This document shows, piece after piece, positions 33,623-42,191 of a stretch of 45,796 nucleotides of DNA; positions within the stretch are counted from its first letter, which is position 1; every line of letters begins with the position of its first letter. The notes beneath the pieces were generated by a model. That model saw only the letters and a list, made by a program, of their open reading frames with translations, was not told where the DNA came from and made no database searches. The translations under genes were made by a program, and so were the position numbers. The DNA is from Opitutaceae bacterium (lineage in GTDB: Bacteria; Verrucomicrobiota; Verrucomicrobiia; Opitutales; Opitutaceae): the NCBI GenBank assembly GCA_024711005.1, contig JANJTQ010000034.1:1-45796 (forward strand), read 5' to 3'.

Positions 33623-34684
33623 ATGCCCAACCAACGAGAAATCGCCCGCGCGCTCGGTATCGCCCAGATCACGGTTTCACGGGCGCTGAGTAACAGTCCG
33701 CTGGTGACGGCGGAGACCCGGGAGCGCGTGCGGGCGGTCGCGAAAAAAATGGGCTACCAAGCCAATCCATATGTGACCGCATTGATGGCCAACATTCGTT
33801 CGGGACGACACCCGGCCGATCAAGGCTGTCTCGCCTTGGTGTCGGATATCTCTTCGAGAGAAAAAATGTTTTCCCACATGGTGTATCGCACTTGGTGGGA
33901 ATACATGAAGAAGCGCGCGCATCTCCGCGGCTACCGGGTCGAGCTCTTCCTTACCGGCGCGCCCGGGATGAGTGGGAAAAAAATCAATCGGATCCTCATC
34001 GAGCGCGGCATTCGTGGCGTGATCATCGGTAATTGCTCGGACAAATTTTTTGCCGCGAATCGCGATGTCTTTGACTGGGATCGTTACGCCTGCGCCACGC
34101 CGATGGAGGATTACAACACCTACGGCATCGACTGCGTGTGCACCGATTGCTACCACAACACGGTGCTGGCGTTTCAGCACACGCTGGCTCGGGGCTATCG
34201 CCGCATCGGCCTGGTGCTTCCCAAGACGGTCGTTTCGGGAGCCTATGTGAAGGAGTGGCTGGGCGCCTATCTGGGCTGTCAGCAATGGGTACCGGCGAAG
34301 CAACGACTGGCTCCGTTTCTGGGTTCTCCCAACGAAGCTTCTCCGGGCGAGTTTGCGGCGTGGTATCGGCGCTGGAAACCGGATGTGCTGCTTTGTCTTT
34401 GGGGCGAGGAAATGCAATGGATCAGCGCGATGGGGCTTGCGTTCGATGAACTCGCCATCGTCTGCCTCAATCGTCCCGCCGACTCCGTGTTTTCCGGGGT
34501 GGAGGAGAACAACGAACGGGTTGGCGAGATGCTTTGCGACACGGTCGTCAACCAACTGACGCATAACGAGCGCGGATTCCCCGCGCACAGTCGCACCCTC
34601 CACATCAAGGGCACGTGGAGGGAGGGCCGAAGCCTCCCTGACAAAAGCCAGCGAGGCGCGAAAAGCAGGATCCCCACTTCGTAA
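33623..34684 (+). CDS. LacI-family transcriptional regulator
   Basis: 353 residues. The N-terminal helix-turn-helix and hinge are typical of LacI/GalR proteins: REIARALGIAQITVSRALSN (residues ~4-23), then VTAETRERVRAVAKKMGYQANP. The periplasmic-binding-protein-like effector domain follows, with RGIRGVIIGN, LARGYRRIGLVLP and PDVLLCLWGEE, and ends near LHIKGTWREG. It should bind palindromic operators and release them on binding a sugar. A TGACTC-type palindrome lies 50 bp upstream and identical half sites precede both nearby PEP-CTERM genes, so autoregulation and local control are likely. I start at MPNQREIA; a GTG at 33581 would add an atypical N-terminus. Confidence 0.92.
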   Translation: MPNQREIARALGIAQITVSRALSNSPLVTAETRERVRAVAKKMGYQANPYVTALMANIRSGRHPADQGCLALVSDISSREKMFSHMVYRTWWEYMKKRAHLRGYRVELFLTGAPGMSGKKINRILIERGIRGVIIGNCSDKFFAANRDVFDWDRYACATPMEDYNTYGIDCVCTDCYHNTVLAFQHTLARGYRRIGLVLPKTVVSGAYVKEWLGAYLGCQQWVPAKQRLAPFLGSPNEASPGEFAAWYRRWKPDVLLCLWGEEMQWISAMGLAFDELAIVCLNRPADSVFSGVEENNERVGEMLCDTVVNQLTHNERGFPAHSRTLHIKGTWREGRSLPDKSQRGAKSRIPTS

Positions 34685-34774
34685 GAGGGCGCGGTACCGT
34701 CGACTCAGAGCCTTCGCACGGGGCTTGGGCTGCGCGAGCGGGCTCCGCAGGATCTTTTGTTTCGAGTCTCTATC

Positions 34775-34841
34775 ACGTAGGCTTCCAGCGGCCGCGAGCT
34801 TGCTGGCGCGTTCGGAGCGCGTGCGAGCACGCGGCCTACGT
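34775..34841. repeat. Dispersed GC-rich intergenic repeat, copy 2
   Basis: Flanked by ACGTAGGC and GCCTACGT, with internal stem-forming GCGAGCTTGCTGGCGCG and GCGCGTGCGAGCACGCG. It is related in sequence to the element at 32573-32624. It can fold into two adjacent hairpins, like REP elements. Confidence 0.7.
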
Positions 34842-34925
34842 CGGAACCAGGTCTTTCCGGGAGATGGGTCGGACGTCATCCGGCCACGGAACACACCGAT
34901 CACTTCGATCTTTTGTGCCGCGTAA

Positions 34926-34939
34926 TGACTCGTGAATCA
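34926..34939. promoter_or_regulatory. LacI-type operator, site 2 (upstream of PEP-CTERM gene)
   Basis: TGACTCGTGAATCA, within the longer symmetric ATGACTCGTGAATCAT. It lies 64 bp before the start codon of the PEP-CTERM gene at 35004. Confidence 0.65.
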
Positions 34940-35003
34940 TGTCGGCCCCATTGCGCCATGCCGCGCGCGATTCAAGCTGAACCCGAACTTAACCCCTACT
35001 CCC

Positions 35004-35915
35004 ATGCAAATGCATTCCCGCTTAACGGCCCCCCGGGGCCTGAACCACCCCGCCCTCACGCTGATCCGCTTTGGCAAGAGCTGCTTGAAGACCGCAATGT
35101 TGGGCCTGTGCCTGCTGCCGTTGGCCGGCGGCGTCGCTCAGGCGCAAACGGTCTTGTTGAATGAAAACTTCAACAGCTACACCAATGATGCCGTTCCGAC
35201 GGGCTGGTATAGCATCGGCACCACCACTAATCCGCCGAAAGTTCAGGACGGGCAGCTTCGGTGGAGTTTCATCCGGCCAGCCGACGTCGCCTCGTTCCAG
35301 TCGGTGACGCTGGAAAATGCCGGCGACTATATTCAGGCCAGCTTCGATGTGCGCTATACGACCGCTCCGACAGCGGTAACCACCGGGCCCTCGTTGGCGC
35401 TCTACAATTCGGGAGGTGTTCCCGTGGCGGCCAGCACGGCCGGCACAAGCGTGGCTGGTCATGTGGGCTACAAGGCGTACAAGGCGTTCGACGTTACCGG
35501 TTCCGTTCCCAACGATTTTGTTCTTTTCCGAGATAACGCGCTGTCCCGGGACCGTTACAGTAATACCGTGCTCAAACAGCAGGCGAGCGGCTCGACCATT
35601 GCGTTGAACACTGTCTACAGCGTTTCCCTCAATATTGAGCGCCAGGCCAACAGTGATCTCCTCATCACCTATTCGTTTGGCAACCTGACCCAAAGCCACA
35701 CGGTGGCCGCGGCAAGCGCCATCTACACCTTCGACGAGATCGGGATCAACCTGTTTGCGGGAGATTTTCCCGGAGTTGGCTTTCTCGACAACGTGTTGGT
35801 CACGACCAGCTCCATTCCCGAGCCCTCGGCCTATGCCCTTCTTTTCGGCGGTGCTTCGATCCTGCTCACCGCTTGCGCCCGCCGTCGAGTCCGGTCCCTC
35901 CCCTCGGTCAAGTAG
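35004..35915 (+). CDS. PEP-CTERM protein with the GH16-associated lectin-like module
   Basis: 303 residues. A long n-region and signal peptide (MLGLCLLPLAGGVAQA, ending ~47) precede one lectin-like module that clearly matches those of the GH16 enzyme: SVTLENAGDYIQASFDVRYT, TTGPSLALYNS, GYKAYKAFD, TIALNTVYSVSLNIE, FDEIGINLFAGDF and DNVLVTT. A PEP-CTERM tail follows (IPEPSAYALLFGG, hydrophobic helix, RRRVRS). It is probably a surface-anchored glycan-binding protein that recognises the same polysaccharide as the GH16 enzyme (inference from the shared module). ATG 35004 and 35010 are both possible. A LacI-type operator lies 64 bp upstream. Confidence 0.87.
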   Translation: MQMHSRLTAPRGLNHPALTLIRFGKSCLKTAMLGLCLLPLAGGVAQAQTVLLNENFNSYTNDAVPTGWYSIGTTTNPPKVQDGQLRWSFIRPADVASFQSVTLENAGDYIQASFDVRYTTAPTAVTTGPSLALYNSGGVPVAASTAGTSVAGHVGYKAYKAFDVTGSVPNDFVLFRDNALSRDRYSNTVLKQQASGSTIALNTVYSVSLNIERQANSDLLITYSFGNLTQSHTVAAASAIYTFDEIGINLFAGDFPGVGFLDNVLVTTSSIPEPSAYALLFGGASILLTACARRRVRSLPSVK

Positions 35916-35951
35916 CCCGCGCTTCGACCGGTCTTTTTTCCGAGCCCCCTT

Positions 35952-35990
35952 TCTCGCGGACCGTTTGAGAACGAAACGGTTTGCGCGAGA
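35952..35990 (+). terminator. Imperfect stem-loop after the PEP-CTERM gene
   Basis: Outer arms TCTCGCG / CGCGAGA and inner arms CCGTTT / AAACGG with a small internal bulge and a 7-nt loop. There is no T tract after it, so it may only attenuate transcription into the downstream dehydrogenase operon. Confidence 0.45.
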
Positions 35991-36072
35991 CGCATAGCGA
36001 CGCGTCGCGCCGCTGTTCGCGTATCCGGGGGTGCACTACCTCCGGCCCCGTCCCCTTCTCAACGCAATTCAT

Positions 36073-37146
36073 ATGAAGACTATTCCCACAACCGGTCAAA
36101 GGCTGGTGTTCACAGGCAAAAACGCGGTCGAACTCCAGGCGTTCGACCTCAGCGCTCCGGCTGCGGGCGAGGTTTTGGTGGAGAACCACTGCTCGCTGTT
36201 GAGCACGGGTACGGAGACCATCGTCTTCGCGCGCAAGTTCGATCCCGGCACGCATTGGGATGCGTGGGTGCGTTATCCATTTCGTCCCGGCTATGCGACC
36301 GTCGGCCGGGTGCTCGCGGTGGGCGAAGGCGTCGAGGGAATCGCGCCCGGTAAACGAGTGGCAACGCGTTTAGGCCACGGATCGCACGTCGTTATGAAAG
36401 CTGAAAACGCCTATCCGATTCCGGACGACGTTGCGGCGGAGGATGCGATCTGGTTCGCGCTGGCCAAGATCGCCGGACATGGCGTGCGCGCCGCCCGGAT
36501 TTCCCTGGGCCAGTCGGTGGTCGTGATTGGTGCGGGTCCCATCGGACAGATGGCTGCGCGCTGGGCGCTCGTCTCCGGCGCGGCCCGTGTTCTCGTTGCC
36601 GATCTTTCCCCGGAACGTCTGAAGCTCGCGGCCCGCGCCGGTGCAATTCCCGTGCAAGGCTCGGCCGCGGACACGACTGCGGAGGTTCGCCGCATTCTGG
36701 GCGGCGCCCGGCCCGACGTGGTGATCGACTCCACCGGCAATGCCGAGGTTCTCAAATCGGCCTTCGGCATGGTCGAGACCGAAGGGACGGTGGTCCTGTT
36801 GGGCGACACCGGGACCCCCACGGAGCAACGGCTCACCGGCGATGTGATCTCGCGCGGACTCAAGCTCGTGGGCGCCCACGACGGTCGCAACTCCGCCCAG
36901 TGGAACAACCCGGTGGCGGCGGATCGTTTCTTTGAATTTGTGCGCACCAAGCGCTTTCCGCTGGACGGGCTGATCACCCACCGGTTCCTCCCCTCGCAGT
37001 GCGTCGAGGCGTATACGCTGGCGAGCACCGACCGGCTGCGCACCCTCGGCGTGCTTTTCGATTGGAGTCAGGCCACGAAGGCCCGCCCTTCTGAAACTGA
37101 AGCCCCGTTGGCGAAACTGACTGCGTTGGCCGATGCTGTCGGGTGA
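36073..37146 (+). CDS. Medium-chain (MDR) zinc-type alcohol dehydrogenase-like protein
   Basis: 357 residues. The N-terminal GroES-like domain has ENHCSLLSTGTET and FRPGYATVGRVLAVGEGVEG. The nucleotide-binding domain has VVIGAGPIGQMAARWAL (G153-x-G155-x-x-G158) and PDVVIDSTGNAEVL. The usual catalytic-zinc signature CxxCGTD is replaced by SLLSTGTE, as in a subgroup of MDR sugar or inositol oxidoreductases, so a zinc-free or altered active site is likely. It probably oxidises or reduces a released sugar or sugar acid in the cytoplasm. It starts a closely spaced run of five genes; the next gene's ATG lies 29 bp past its stop. I start at MKTIPTTG because in-frame residues upstream are not family-like. 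Confidence 0.87.
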   Translation: MKTIPTTGQRLVFTGKNAVELQAFDLSAPAAGEVLVENHCSLLSTGTETIVFARKFDPGTHWDAWVRYPFRPGYATVGRVLAVGEGVEGIAPGKRVATRLGHGSHVVMKAENAYPIPDDVAAEDAIWFALAKIAGHGVRAARISLGQSVVVIGAGPIGQMAARWALVSGAARVLVADLSPERLKLAARAGAIPVQGSAADTTAEVRRILGGARPDVVIDSTGNAEVLKSAFGMVETEGTVVLLGDTGTPTEQRLTGDVISRGLKLVGAHDGRNSAQWNNPVAADRFFEFVRTKRFPLDGLITHRFLPSQCVEAYTLASTDRLRTLGVLFDWSQATKARPSETEAPLAKLTALADAVG

Positions 37147-37175
37147 ACTCGGTTGTCAGGTCCTCTGTTACCCCG

Positions 37176-40100
37176 ATGAGATTTCCTCTGAGATTGTTTG
37201 CAGCCTTGTCCACACGATTGCTCCTGCTGGCATGCGGTCTCGCATCCGCTTCCGTGCACGGCGGGGAATTGCGTGCTTCGCTTGAGCTGCCGCGCGGTTG
37301 GAAGGTTCAGCCGGCGGCCAACCCCGAGACACCGCCCGAAGCGGCGGACTGGGGCCGCACCACTTCGGGATCGTGGAAGGAGGGCGCGAGCCGGCAAGGC
37401 ACGCGCTGGCAATCGGCCAGCCTGAAATCGATTCACTCCCTGTGGTTTGAGCAGGAGCTCGTCATCCCCGCCGCGTGGCAGGGCAAGAGCGTCACGGCCG
37501 ATTTCCGCCGGATCGAGGGCGACGCCATCGTGTTTCTCAACGACCGTCGCGTGGCCGAGCTGCTTCGTCCGGGTGGCGAGGTCGATCTCACGGCATTCGC
37601 CGAATTCGGCGGACGCAATACGCTGCGCGTGTATTTGACTCGTAACTACACCGGAATCTCGCGAAACCAGGATCAGGACGTGTTGCGGCGCTACGTCCGC
37701 GCCCGCCAGCGACTCCCCATGGATCAATGGGGATTGGGCATCACCGCCCCCGTCACGCTCACCGCGCGGTCGGCCACTGCGGCCGTCACCGACGTTTTCG
37801 TGATCTCCTCCTGGCGGAAAAAACAACTGAGTCTCGAAATTGAAATCGCCGCCTCCCGGCCGGTCACGGCGGTGCGCGCGGTGGCCACCGTTTTCGACGC
37901 TCTCAAGAAACCCGTGCTGACGCTGACCGGCGATTCGCTGTCGCTGCCAGCGGGCCGGAGCGTCCACACCGTCTCCGCGCCGTGGGCCGATCCTATTCCG
38001 TGGGAACTCGACCAGCCCTATCTCTACACGACGGAAGTCCGGCTGGAGGTTGCCGGGAAAACCGTCGATGCCCTGGCGCCGGTGACCTTCGGCTTTCGCG
38101 AAATTTGGACCGAGGGGAACAAGCTGCTCATGAACGGCCATCTCTCCCGCTGGCGGTTGACCGAGATCTACGGTGCGAACAAGCACGGCCTCTCGCTCTA
38201 TCGCCTCCTCGGCTACAATGTCGGCCAGATCCAGCCGCACGGAGACCTGTGGTGGTGCGCAACTTGGGCGCCGGAAACCCCCGTCTTTGACGAAGAAGTA
38301 CTCAAGGAAATGGACCGCCTCGGAATGGGTGTCACGTTGCCCGTGCCATCCGTCGCCTACCTGCGGGAAAATTTCCGCAAAGAAGGCGTCGCCGCCGCTT
38401 ACGAGCGCGAGGTCGGCTATCATCTCAAAAAATACCGCAACCATCCCTCGGTGCTGGCCTGGGTCGTGGCGATCAACAGCTACGTTCCCCAGAGCGCGAT
38501 CGAGCCGGAAAAGCTGGGCGTCCGTGAGACTAACCCGCGCGGCCAGGCCAAGGTCATCAACGATGCCGTCGCCGTCGTCCACAAGTGGGACCCGACGCGC
38601 CTCGCTTTCGCCCACGCCGACGGCAGCACCGGCGACATCGCCACCGCCAACACCTACCTGAATTTCGCTCCGCTGCAGGAGCGCGAGGAATGGCCCAAGG
38701 CTTGGTCAACCCAGGGAGACATGCCGTATTCCGCAGTGGAGTTTGGCGCGCCGTTCTCCGCGAATTATTGGAAGGGGAAGCAGTTCCTCCTTACCGAATA
38801 CCTCGCCATGTATCTCGGCGACCAAGCGTATCTGGACGAGGGCGAAGACGGTCTTCGGAAGACGATCGACTACGGCCTGCTCAACAAGACCGGCTTCGGA
38901 AAATGGGGTGCGATCGACCTCGATGCGTATCCGCCTTATTGGGATTTCCTGAGCCTCTTCGTCACCCACAGCAACCGCTCGTGGCGCACCTGGGGCATCA
39001 ACGCCGGCTGGCTTTACTGGCTGATCGGCGAACGCTATGGCCACCCGACCAAGACGCGCGATGTAGCGACGTATGAGGAACTCAACTACAACTTCCTGAA
39101 GGAGCCGCTCACCGAAAAACCATCCTGGGCCAGCCCCAACTGGGATGTGTTCAAGCAGGCCAACCAACCGCTCCTCGTTTATCTTGCGGGCTCGCCGGTG
39201 CACACCGACAAGACCCACGGCTACTACGCGGGCGAAACGGTGAAGAAACAGATCGCCGTTGTCTGGGACGGAGCCGTCGCGACCGCGCTTGAAGCCGATT
39301 GGACCTTGAAGGCCGGCGGCAACGTCCTCGCCTCCGGAAAAGAAACGCTCCGGTTGGCCCCGGGTGAAATCCGGTTCGCTCCGATCGAAGTGCCGCTGCC
39401 GAAGCACGTGGCGGCGCGTACTGCGCTTACGCTCGAACTGGTCGCGCGGCAGGCCGGTAGCCCCGACGTCATCACGGATCGTTTCTCGCTCGAAGTGTTC
39501 CCCCAACCGACCGCTCCCGCGCCGTCCGCCGTCCGTCTCGCCCTCTACGATCCGCTCGGCAGATCAACCGACGACCTGAAGAAGCTCGGCGTCACCCCGA
39601 CCGCGTGGAAGCCCGGCGACAGCCTGGCCGGCGTGGACGTGCTCATCGTCGGCCGCGAAGCCATCAAACCCGGCGACACCATGCCCTACGGCGCCGCCGA
39701 TATCCGCAACGGACTCAAGGTGCTCGTGCTGGAGCAGTCGCCGCTGACCTGGCGCTCGCTCGGCTTCGAGACCATTGAGACCATGCCGCGTTATGTGTTC
39801 GCGCGTGACACCGCCTCACCCCTTTTCACCGGTTTGGAACCCGAAGATTTGGTCAACTGGCGCGGCTCGCCCGATCTTCTGCCCGAAGGTCGCCAAGCCG
39901 TTTCATCCGACGCCCCGCACGCGCCCAAGTGGACGAACCGCCACGCCGTCGCTTCGGTGGTCTTGAAGACGCCGCAGGTCGCGGGCTTCACCCCGTTGAT
40001 CGAAACCGAGTTCGATCTGGCCTACACGCCCCTGCTGCAATGGCGCGAAGGCAAGGGCACCGTTTACTTCAGCTCCCTCGACTTCAGCGGCCGTCTCGGC

Positions 40101-41366
40101 AGCGATCCCGCCGCCACGCTGCTGGCTGGCAATCTCATCAAGACGGTTGCGTCCACGACGCATCCCGCGACCGCGCCGGTTTATTATCTGGGCGGCGACG
40201 AAGGGCTGACCCGGTTGCGGCAGCTCGGCATCGACGCGGTCCGCGGCATTCCCGCGAAACCGATCACGGACGCCCTCCTTGTGGTTGGCGGCGATCCGGG
40301 CACGCCTCCCGCCGACCAGCTCAACGCATTCGCGCAGGCCGGCGGCACGGTGCTCCATTTGACGCGACCGGCGGATGAGTTGCAGGCCCGCGGACTCCGC
40401 ACGACCCGCCGCTCCGTCTATCGCGCGACAACGTCACCCACTGCGCCGTTGTTGCGCGGCGTTGGCCCCAATCTCCTTCGCTGGCAGGACGCGCTTGAGG
40501 TGAACGCCTTCACTGCGGACAACCAGTCCGGCGGCGTCAACGTCCTCGCGGACGGACTTCTGCTCGAAAAGAAAACCGGAAGCGGGAGGGATGTTTATCT
40601 GCAAGTCGCCTCCGCGTTGCTGGAGGGCCGTTACGCCGACAACACCGACAAGCGCGAGGCGATCCAGCTCAGCTTCCCGCGCCTCGACCGACTCGTGGCG
40701 CAAGTATTGACCAATCTCGGCGCCAGTCCCGCGCCGGAGGTGTCGCGCCGACTGGTCGAATCGAAGAAACCCTCCGCCATCACGACGCTGGGCTCATGGC
40801 GCGTGATGGGGCCGCACATCAGCGCGAAGACGAAGGCCCACGAAATTCTGGGCGAGTCGTTCCCCGGCCAATGGGAGGCCATCCGCGGCGCCGAGAATCC
40901 CAACGCACTTCACAAACGTGCGGACGGCGTGGTTCTCGACTGGCGCAAGACCGCCGAAGCCGGCAAGGACGGCTTCGTCGATCTTCAACCCGCGATGGGC
41001 CCGGCCCGCCACGGACACGTCGGCTACGCCACCCGTAGCGTGGACAGCGACGAGGACCGGAAGGTCACCCTTTCGCTCGGCGTGGACTATTGGATGCAGG
41101 TCTGGGTCAACGGCCAATCGGTGGCCAAGATCGACGAAAATCATGGCACGCCCGTGCCCAACGCCTTCAAGACCGACGTGTCCCTCAAGAAGGGAAAAAA
41201 CATCATCACGCTCAAAGTAGGCTCCGGGTCGAACGGCTTCGGCTTCTGGTGCCAGATGAAAGCCAGGGACGCCGCCGGACCGGTCGACGACCAGGCGGAT
41301 GCGCTCGTCAGTTTTTACGCCCCGCTTTTCCGCGCGTTCGACCCCTACCTGTTCACCTACTGGTAA
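37176..41366 (+). CDS. Large secreted GH2-like glycoside hydrolase
   Basis: 1396 residues with a signal peptide (~1-29, LLLLACGLASASVHG). An N-terminal GH2-type sugar-binding jelly roll (~85-160, SLWFEQELVIPAAWQG, FLNDRRVAELL) is followed by an Ig-like domain (~190-300) and a TIM-barrel region (~310-660). A likely nucleophile lies in FLLTEYLAMY (~538). At the position expected for the acid/base, SVLAWVVAINS has Asn-Ser instead of Asn-Glu. Further domains include a GATase-like fold (~780-880, LDVLIVG-type) and a C-terminal jelly roll (~1205-1370, SWRVMGPH, WMQVWVNGQS). It may cleave a beta-galactoside, mannoside or glucuronide linkage, or have a changed mechanism. A GTG at 37143 overlaps the dehydrogenase stop, but the ATG at 37176 gives a better signal peptide. 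Confidence 0.85.
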   Translation: MRFPLRLFAALSTRLLLLACGLASASVHGGELRASLELPRGWKVQPAANPETPPEAADWGRTTSGSWKEGASRQGTRWQSASLKSIHSLWFEQELVIPAAWQGKSVTADFRRIEGDAIVFLNDRRVAELLRPGGEVDLTAFAEFGGRNTLRVYLTRNYTGISRNQDQDVLRRYVRARQRLPMDQWGLGITAPVTLTARSATAAVTDVFVISSWRKKQLSLEIEIAASRPVTAVRAVATVFDALKKPVLTLTGDSLSLPAGRSVHTVSAPWADPIPWELDQPYLYTTEVRLEVAGKTVDALAPVTFGFREIWTEGNKLLMNGHLSRWRLTEIYGANKHGLSLYRLLGYNVGQIQPHGDLWWCATWAPETPVFDEEVLKEMDRLGMGVTLPVPSVAYLRENFRKEGVAAAYEREVGYHLKKYRNHPSVLAWVVAINSYVPQSAIEPEKLGVRETNPRGQAKVINDAVAVVHKWDPTRLAFAHADGSTGDIATANTYLNFAPLQEREEWPKAWSTQGDMPYSAVEFGAPFSANYWKGKQFLLTEYLAMYLGDQAYLDEGEDGLRKTIDYGLLNKTGFGKWGAIDLDAYPPYWDFLSLFVTHSNRSWRTWGINAGWLYWLIGERYGHPTKTRDVATYEELNYNFLKEPLTEKPSWASPNWDVFKQANQPLLVYLAGSPVHTDKTHGYYAGETVKKQIAVVWDGAVATALEADWTLKAGGNVLASGKETLRLAPGEIRFAPIEVPLPKHVAARTALTLELVARQAGSPDVITDRFSLEVFPQPTAPAPSAVRLALYDPLGRSTDDLKKLGVTPTAWKPGDSLAGVDVLIVGREAIKPGDTMPYGAADIRNGLKVLVLEQSPLTWRSLGFETIETMPRYVFARDTASPLFTGLEPEDLVNWRGSPDLLPEGRQAVSSDAPHAPKWTNRHAVASVVLKTPQVAGFTPLIETEFDLAYTPLLQWREGKGTVYFSSLDFSGRLGSDPAATLLAGNLIKTVASTTHPATAPVYYLGGDEGLTRLRQLGIDAVRGIPAKPITDALLVVGGDPGTPPADQLNAFAQAGGTVLHLTRPADELQARGLRTTRRSVYRATTSPTAPLLRGVGPNLLRWQDALEVNAFTADNQSGGVNVLADGLLLEKKTGSGRDVYLQVASALLEGRYADNTDKREAIQLSFPRLDRLVAQVLTNLGASPAPEVSRRLVESKKPSAITTLGSWRVMGPHISAKTKAHEILGESFPGQWEAIRGAENPNALHKRADGVVLDWRKTAEAGKDGFVDLQPAMGPARHGHVGYATRSVDSDEDRKVTLSLGVDYWMQVWVNGQSVAKIDENHGTPVPNAFKTDVSLKKGKNIITLKVGSGSNGFGFWCQMKARDAAGPVDDQADALVSFYAPLFRAFDPYLFTYW

Positions 41367-41407
41367 TCGATCGAGCCCTGTCCCGAAAAAAATAGCGTAA
41401 CCTAATT

Positions 41408-42154
41408 ATGAATACGAACTCCAAAAAACTTTCCTGCTTACTCGCCCTGATATCCTGTCTTGCCGGGACCGCGTTCGTCCAAGGCGCGCCGGCCGCCGGC
41501 GTCCTCGCGCAGGACGACTTTGGCGCGACCCGAAAAAACTGGGAATGGCATGGTGAAATCTCGGACGGGGAATTTGTCCTGACCGCCCTGAGCGCGGCCC
41601 GGTATGCGGGCGCCCAGACCTTGCTCCGGGAGCCGGTCCTGCTGCCGCCCCCGACGAGCGCCGAGGCGATTCGCGTCCGTTTCAAAATCACCGGTATTGC
41701 CGACGCCGCCTCCGGGAAACTGGCCTCCGAAGCGCGCTTTTTTCTGGTGCCCGAGCCGTTGAAAAATCCGACATTCGCGGACCCCTTTTCCAATCCCAGC
41801 GCGCTGACGCTCCTCGTGTCGGCCAACGCCGAAAAAGAAACCCTGCAACTTCATCTGTTCCAGAAAACGGAGCAGTCGAAGGGTGGCTACGGCACGCCGC
41901 TGTATTCCGCGAGCCTGCCGCTGACGAGTTTCCCGCTGACGCTCGATTGGTGGATCTCCCGGAACGCCTACAAACTGGACATGGAGCCCAAAGGTATGAC
42001 GGTCGACGGCTCGCGACACGGAACCCTGAATCTTGACGCCGTCTGGGAGGGAGAGCTGCGCTATATCATGCGGGCGGTGAACGTGGAGGAGGGAGTCAAA
42101 ACCCAGCTTCGCATCGACGATTTTTCGATCACCACGGGCACGATCCCGGAGTAA
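41408..42154 (+). CDS. Secreted hypothetical protein, probable concanavalin-like fold
   Basis: 248 residues with a signal peptide (~1-27, LLALISCLAGTAFVQG). The remainder is rich in beta-prone segments: QDDFGATRKNWEWHG near the start, RVRFKITGIAD, LDWWISRNAYKLDME, and an ending in RIDDFSITTG. That layout is seen in LamG/jelly-roll carbohydrate-binding proteins, but I do not recognise a named family. It lies 41 bp after the GH2-like gene and 37 bp before the pseudopilin, so it is probably cotranscribed. A glycan-binding role is inference. Confidence 0.75.
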   Translation: MNTNSKKLSCLLALISCLAGTAFVQGAPAAGVLAQDDFGATRKNWEWHGEISDGEFVLTALSAARYAGAQTLLREPVLLPPPTSAEAIRVRFKITGIADAASGKLASEARFFLVPEPLKNPTFADPFSNPSALTLLVSANAEKETLQLHLFQKTEQSKGGYGTPLYSASLPLTSFPLTLDWWISRNAYKLDMEPKGMTVDGSRHGTLNLDAVWEGELRYIMRAVNVEEGVKTQLRIDDFSITTGTIPE

Positions 42155-42191
42155 ACCCACCGCTACCCGGTAGTTCCAACCCAAGGGCCCA

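Larger units (their letters stand above)
34685..35003. other. Non-coding region between lacI and the PEP-CTERM gene
   Basis: A 319-bp gap with no supported gene. It holds a dispersed repeat (34775-34841) and a LacI-type operator (34926-34939). I see no clear intrinsic terminator for lacI other than the repeat's own stem. Confidence 0.6.

Noticed and set aside
34618-34638. AGGGAGG...CCTCCCT stem at the end of lacI as an inserted repeat
   Set aside because: The encoded GTWREGRSL fits the normal C-terminal end of LacI-family proteins, so it is probably ordinary coding sequence.
37636-37650. TGACTCGTAACTAC in the GH2-like gene as an operator
   Set aside because: It lies inside coding sequence and only the left half site fits.
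37068-38615. A 515-residue minus-strand frame opposite the GH2-like gene
   Set aside because: It crosses two well-supported plus-strand genes and shows no family motif.
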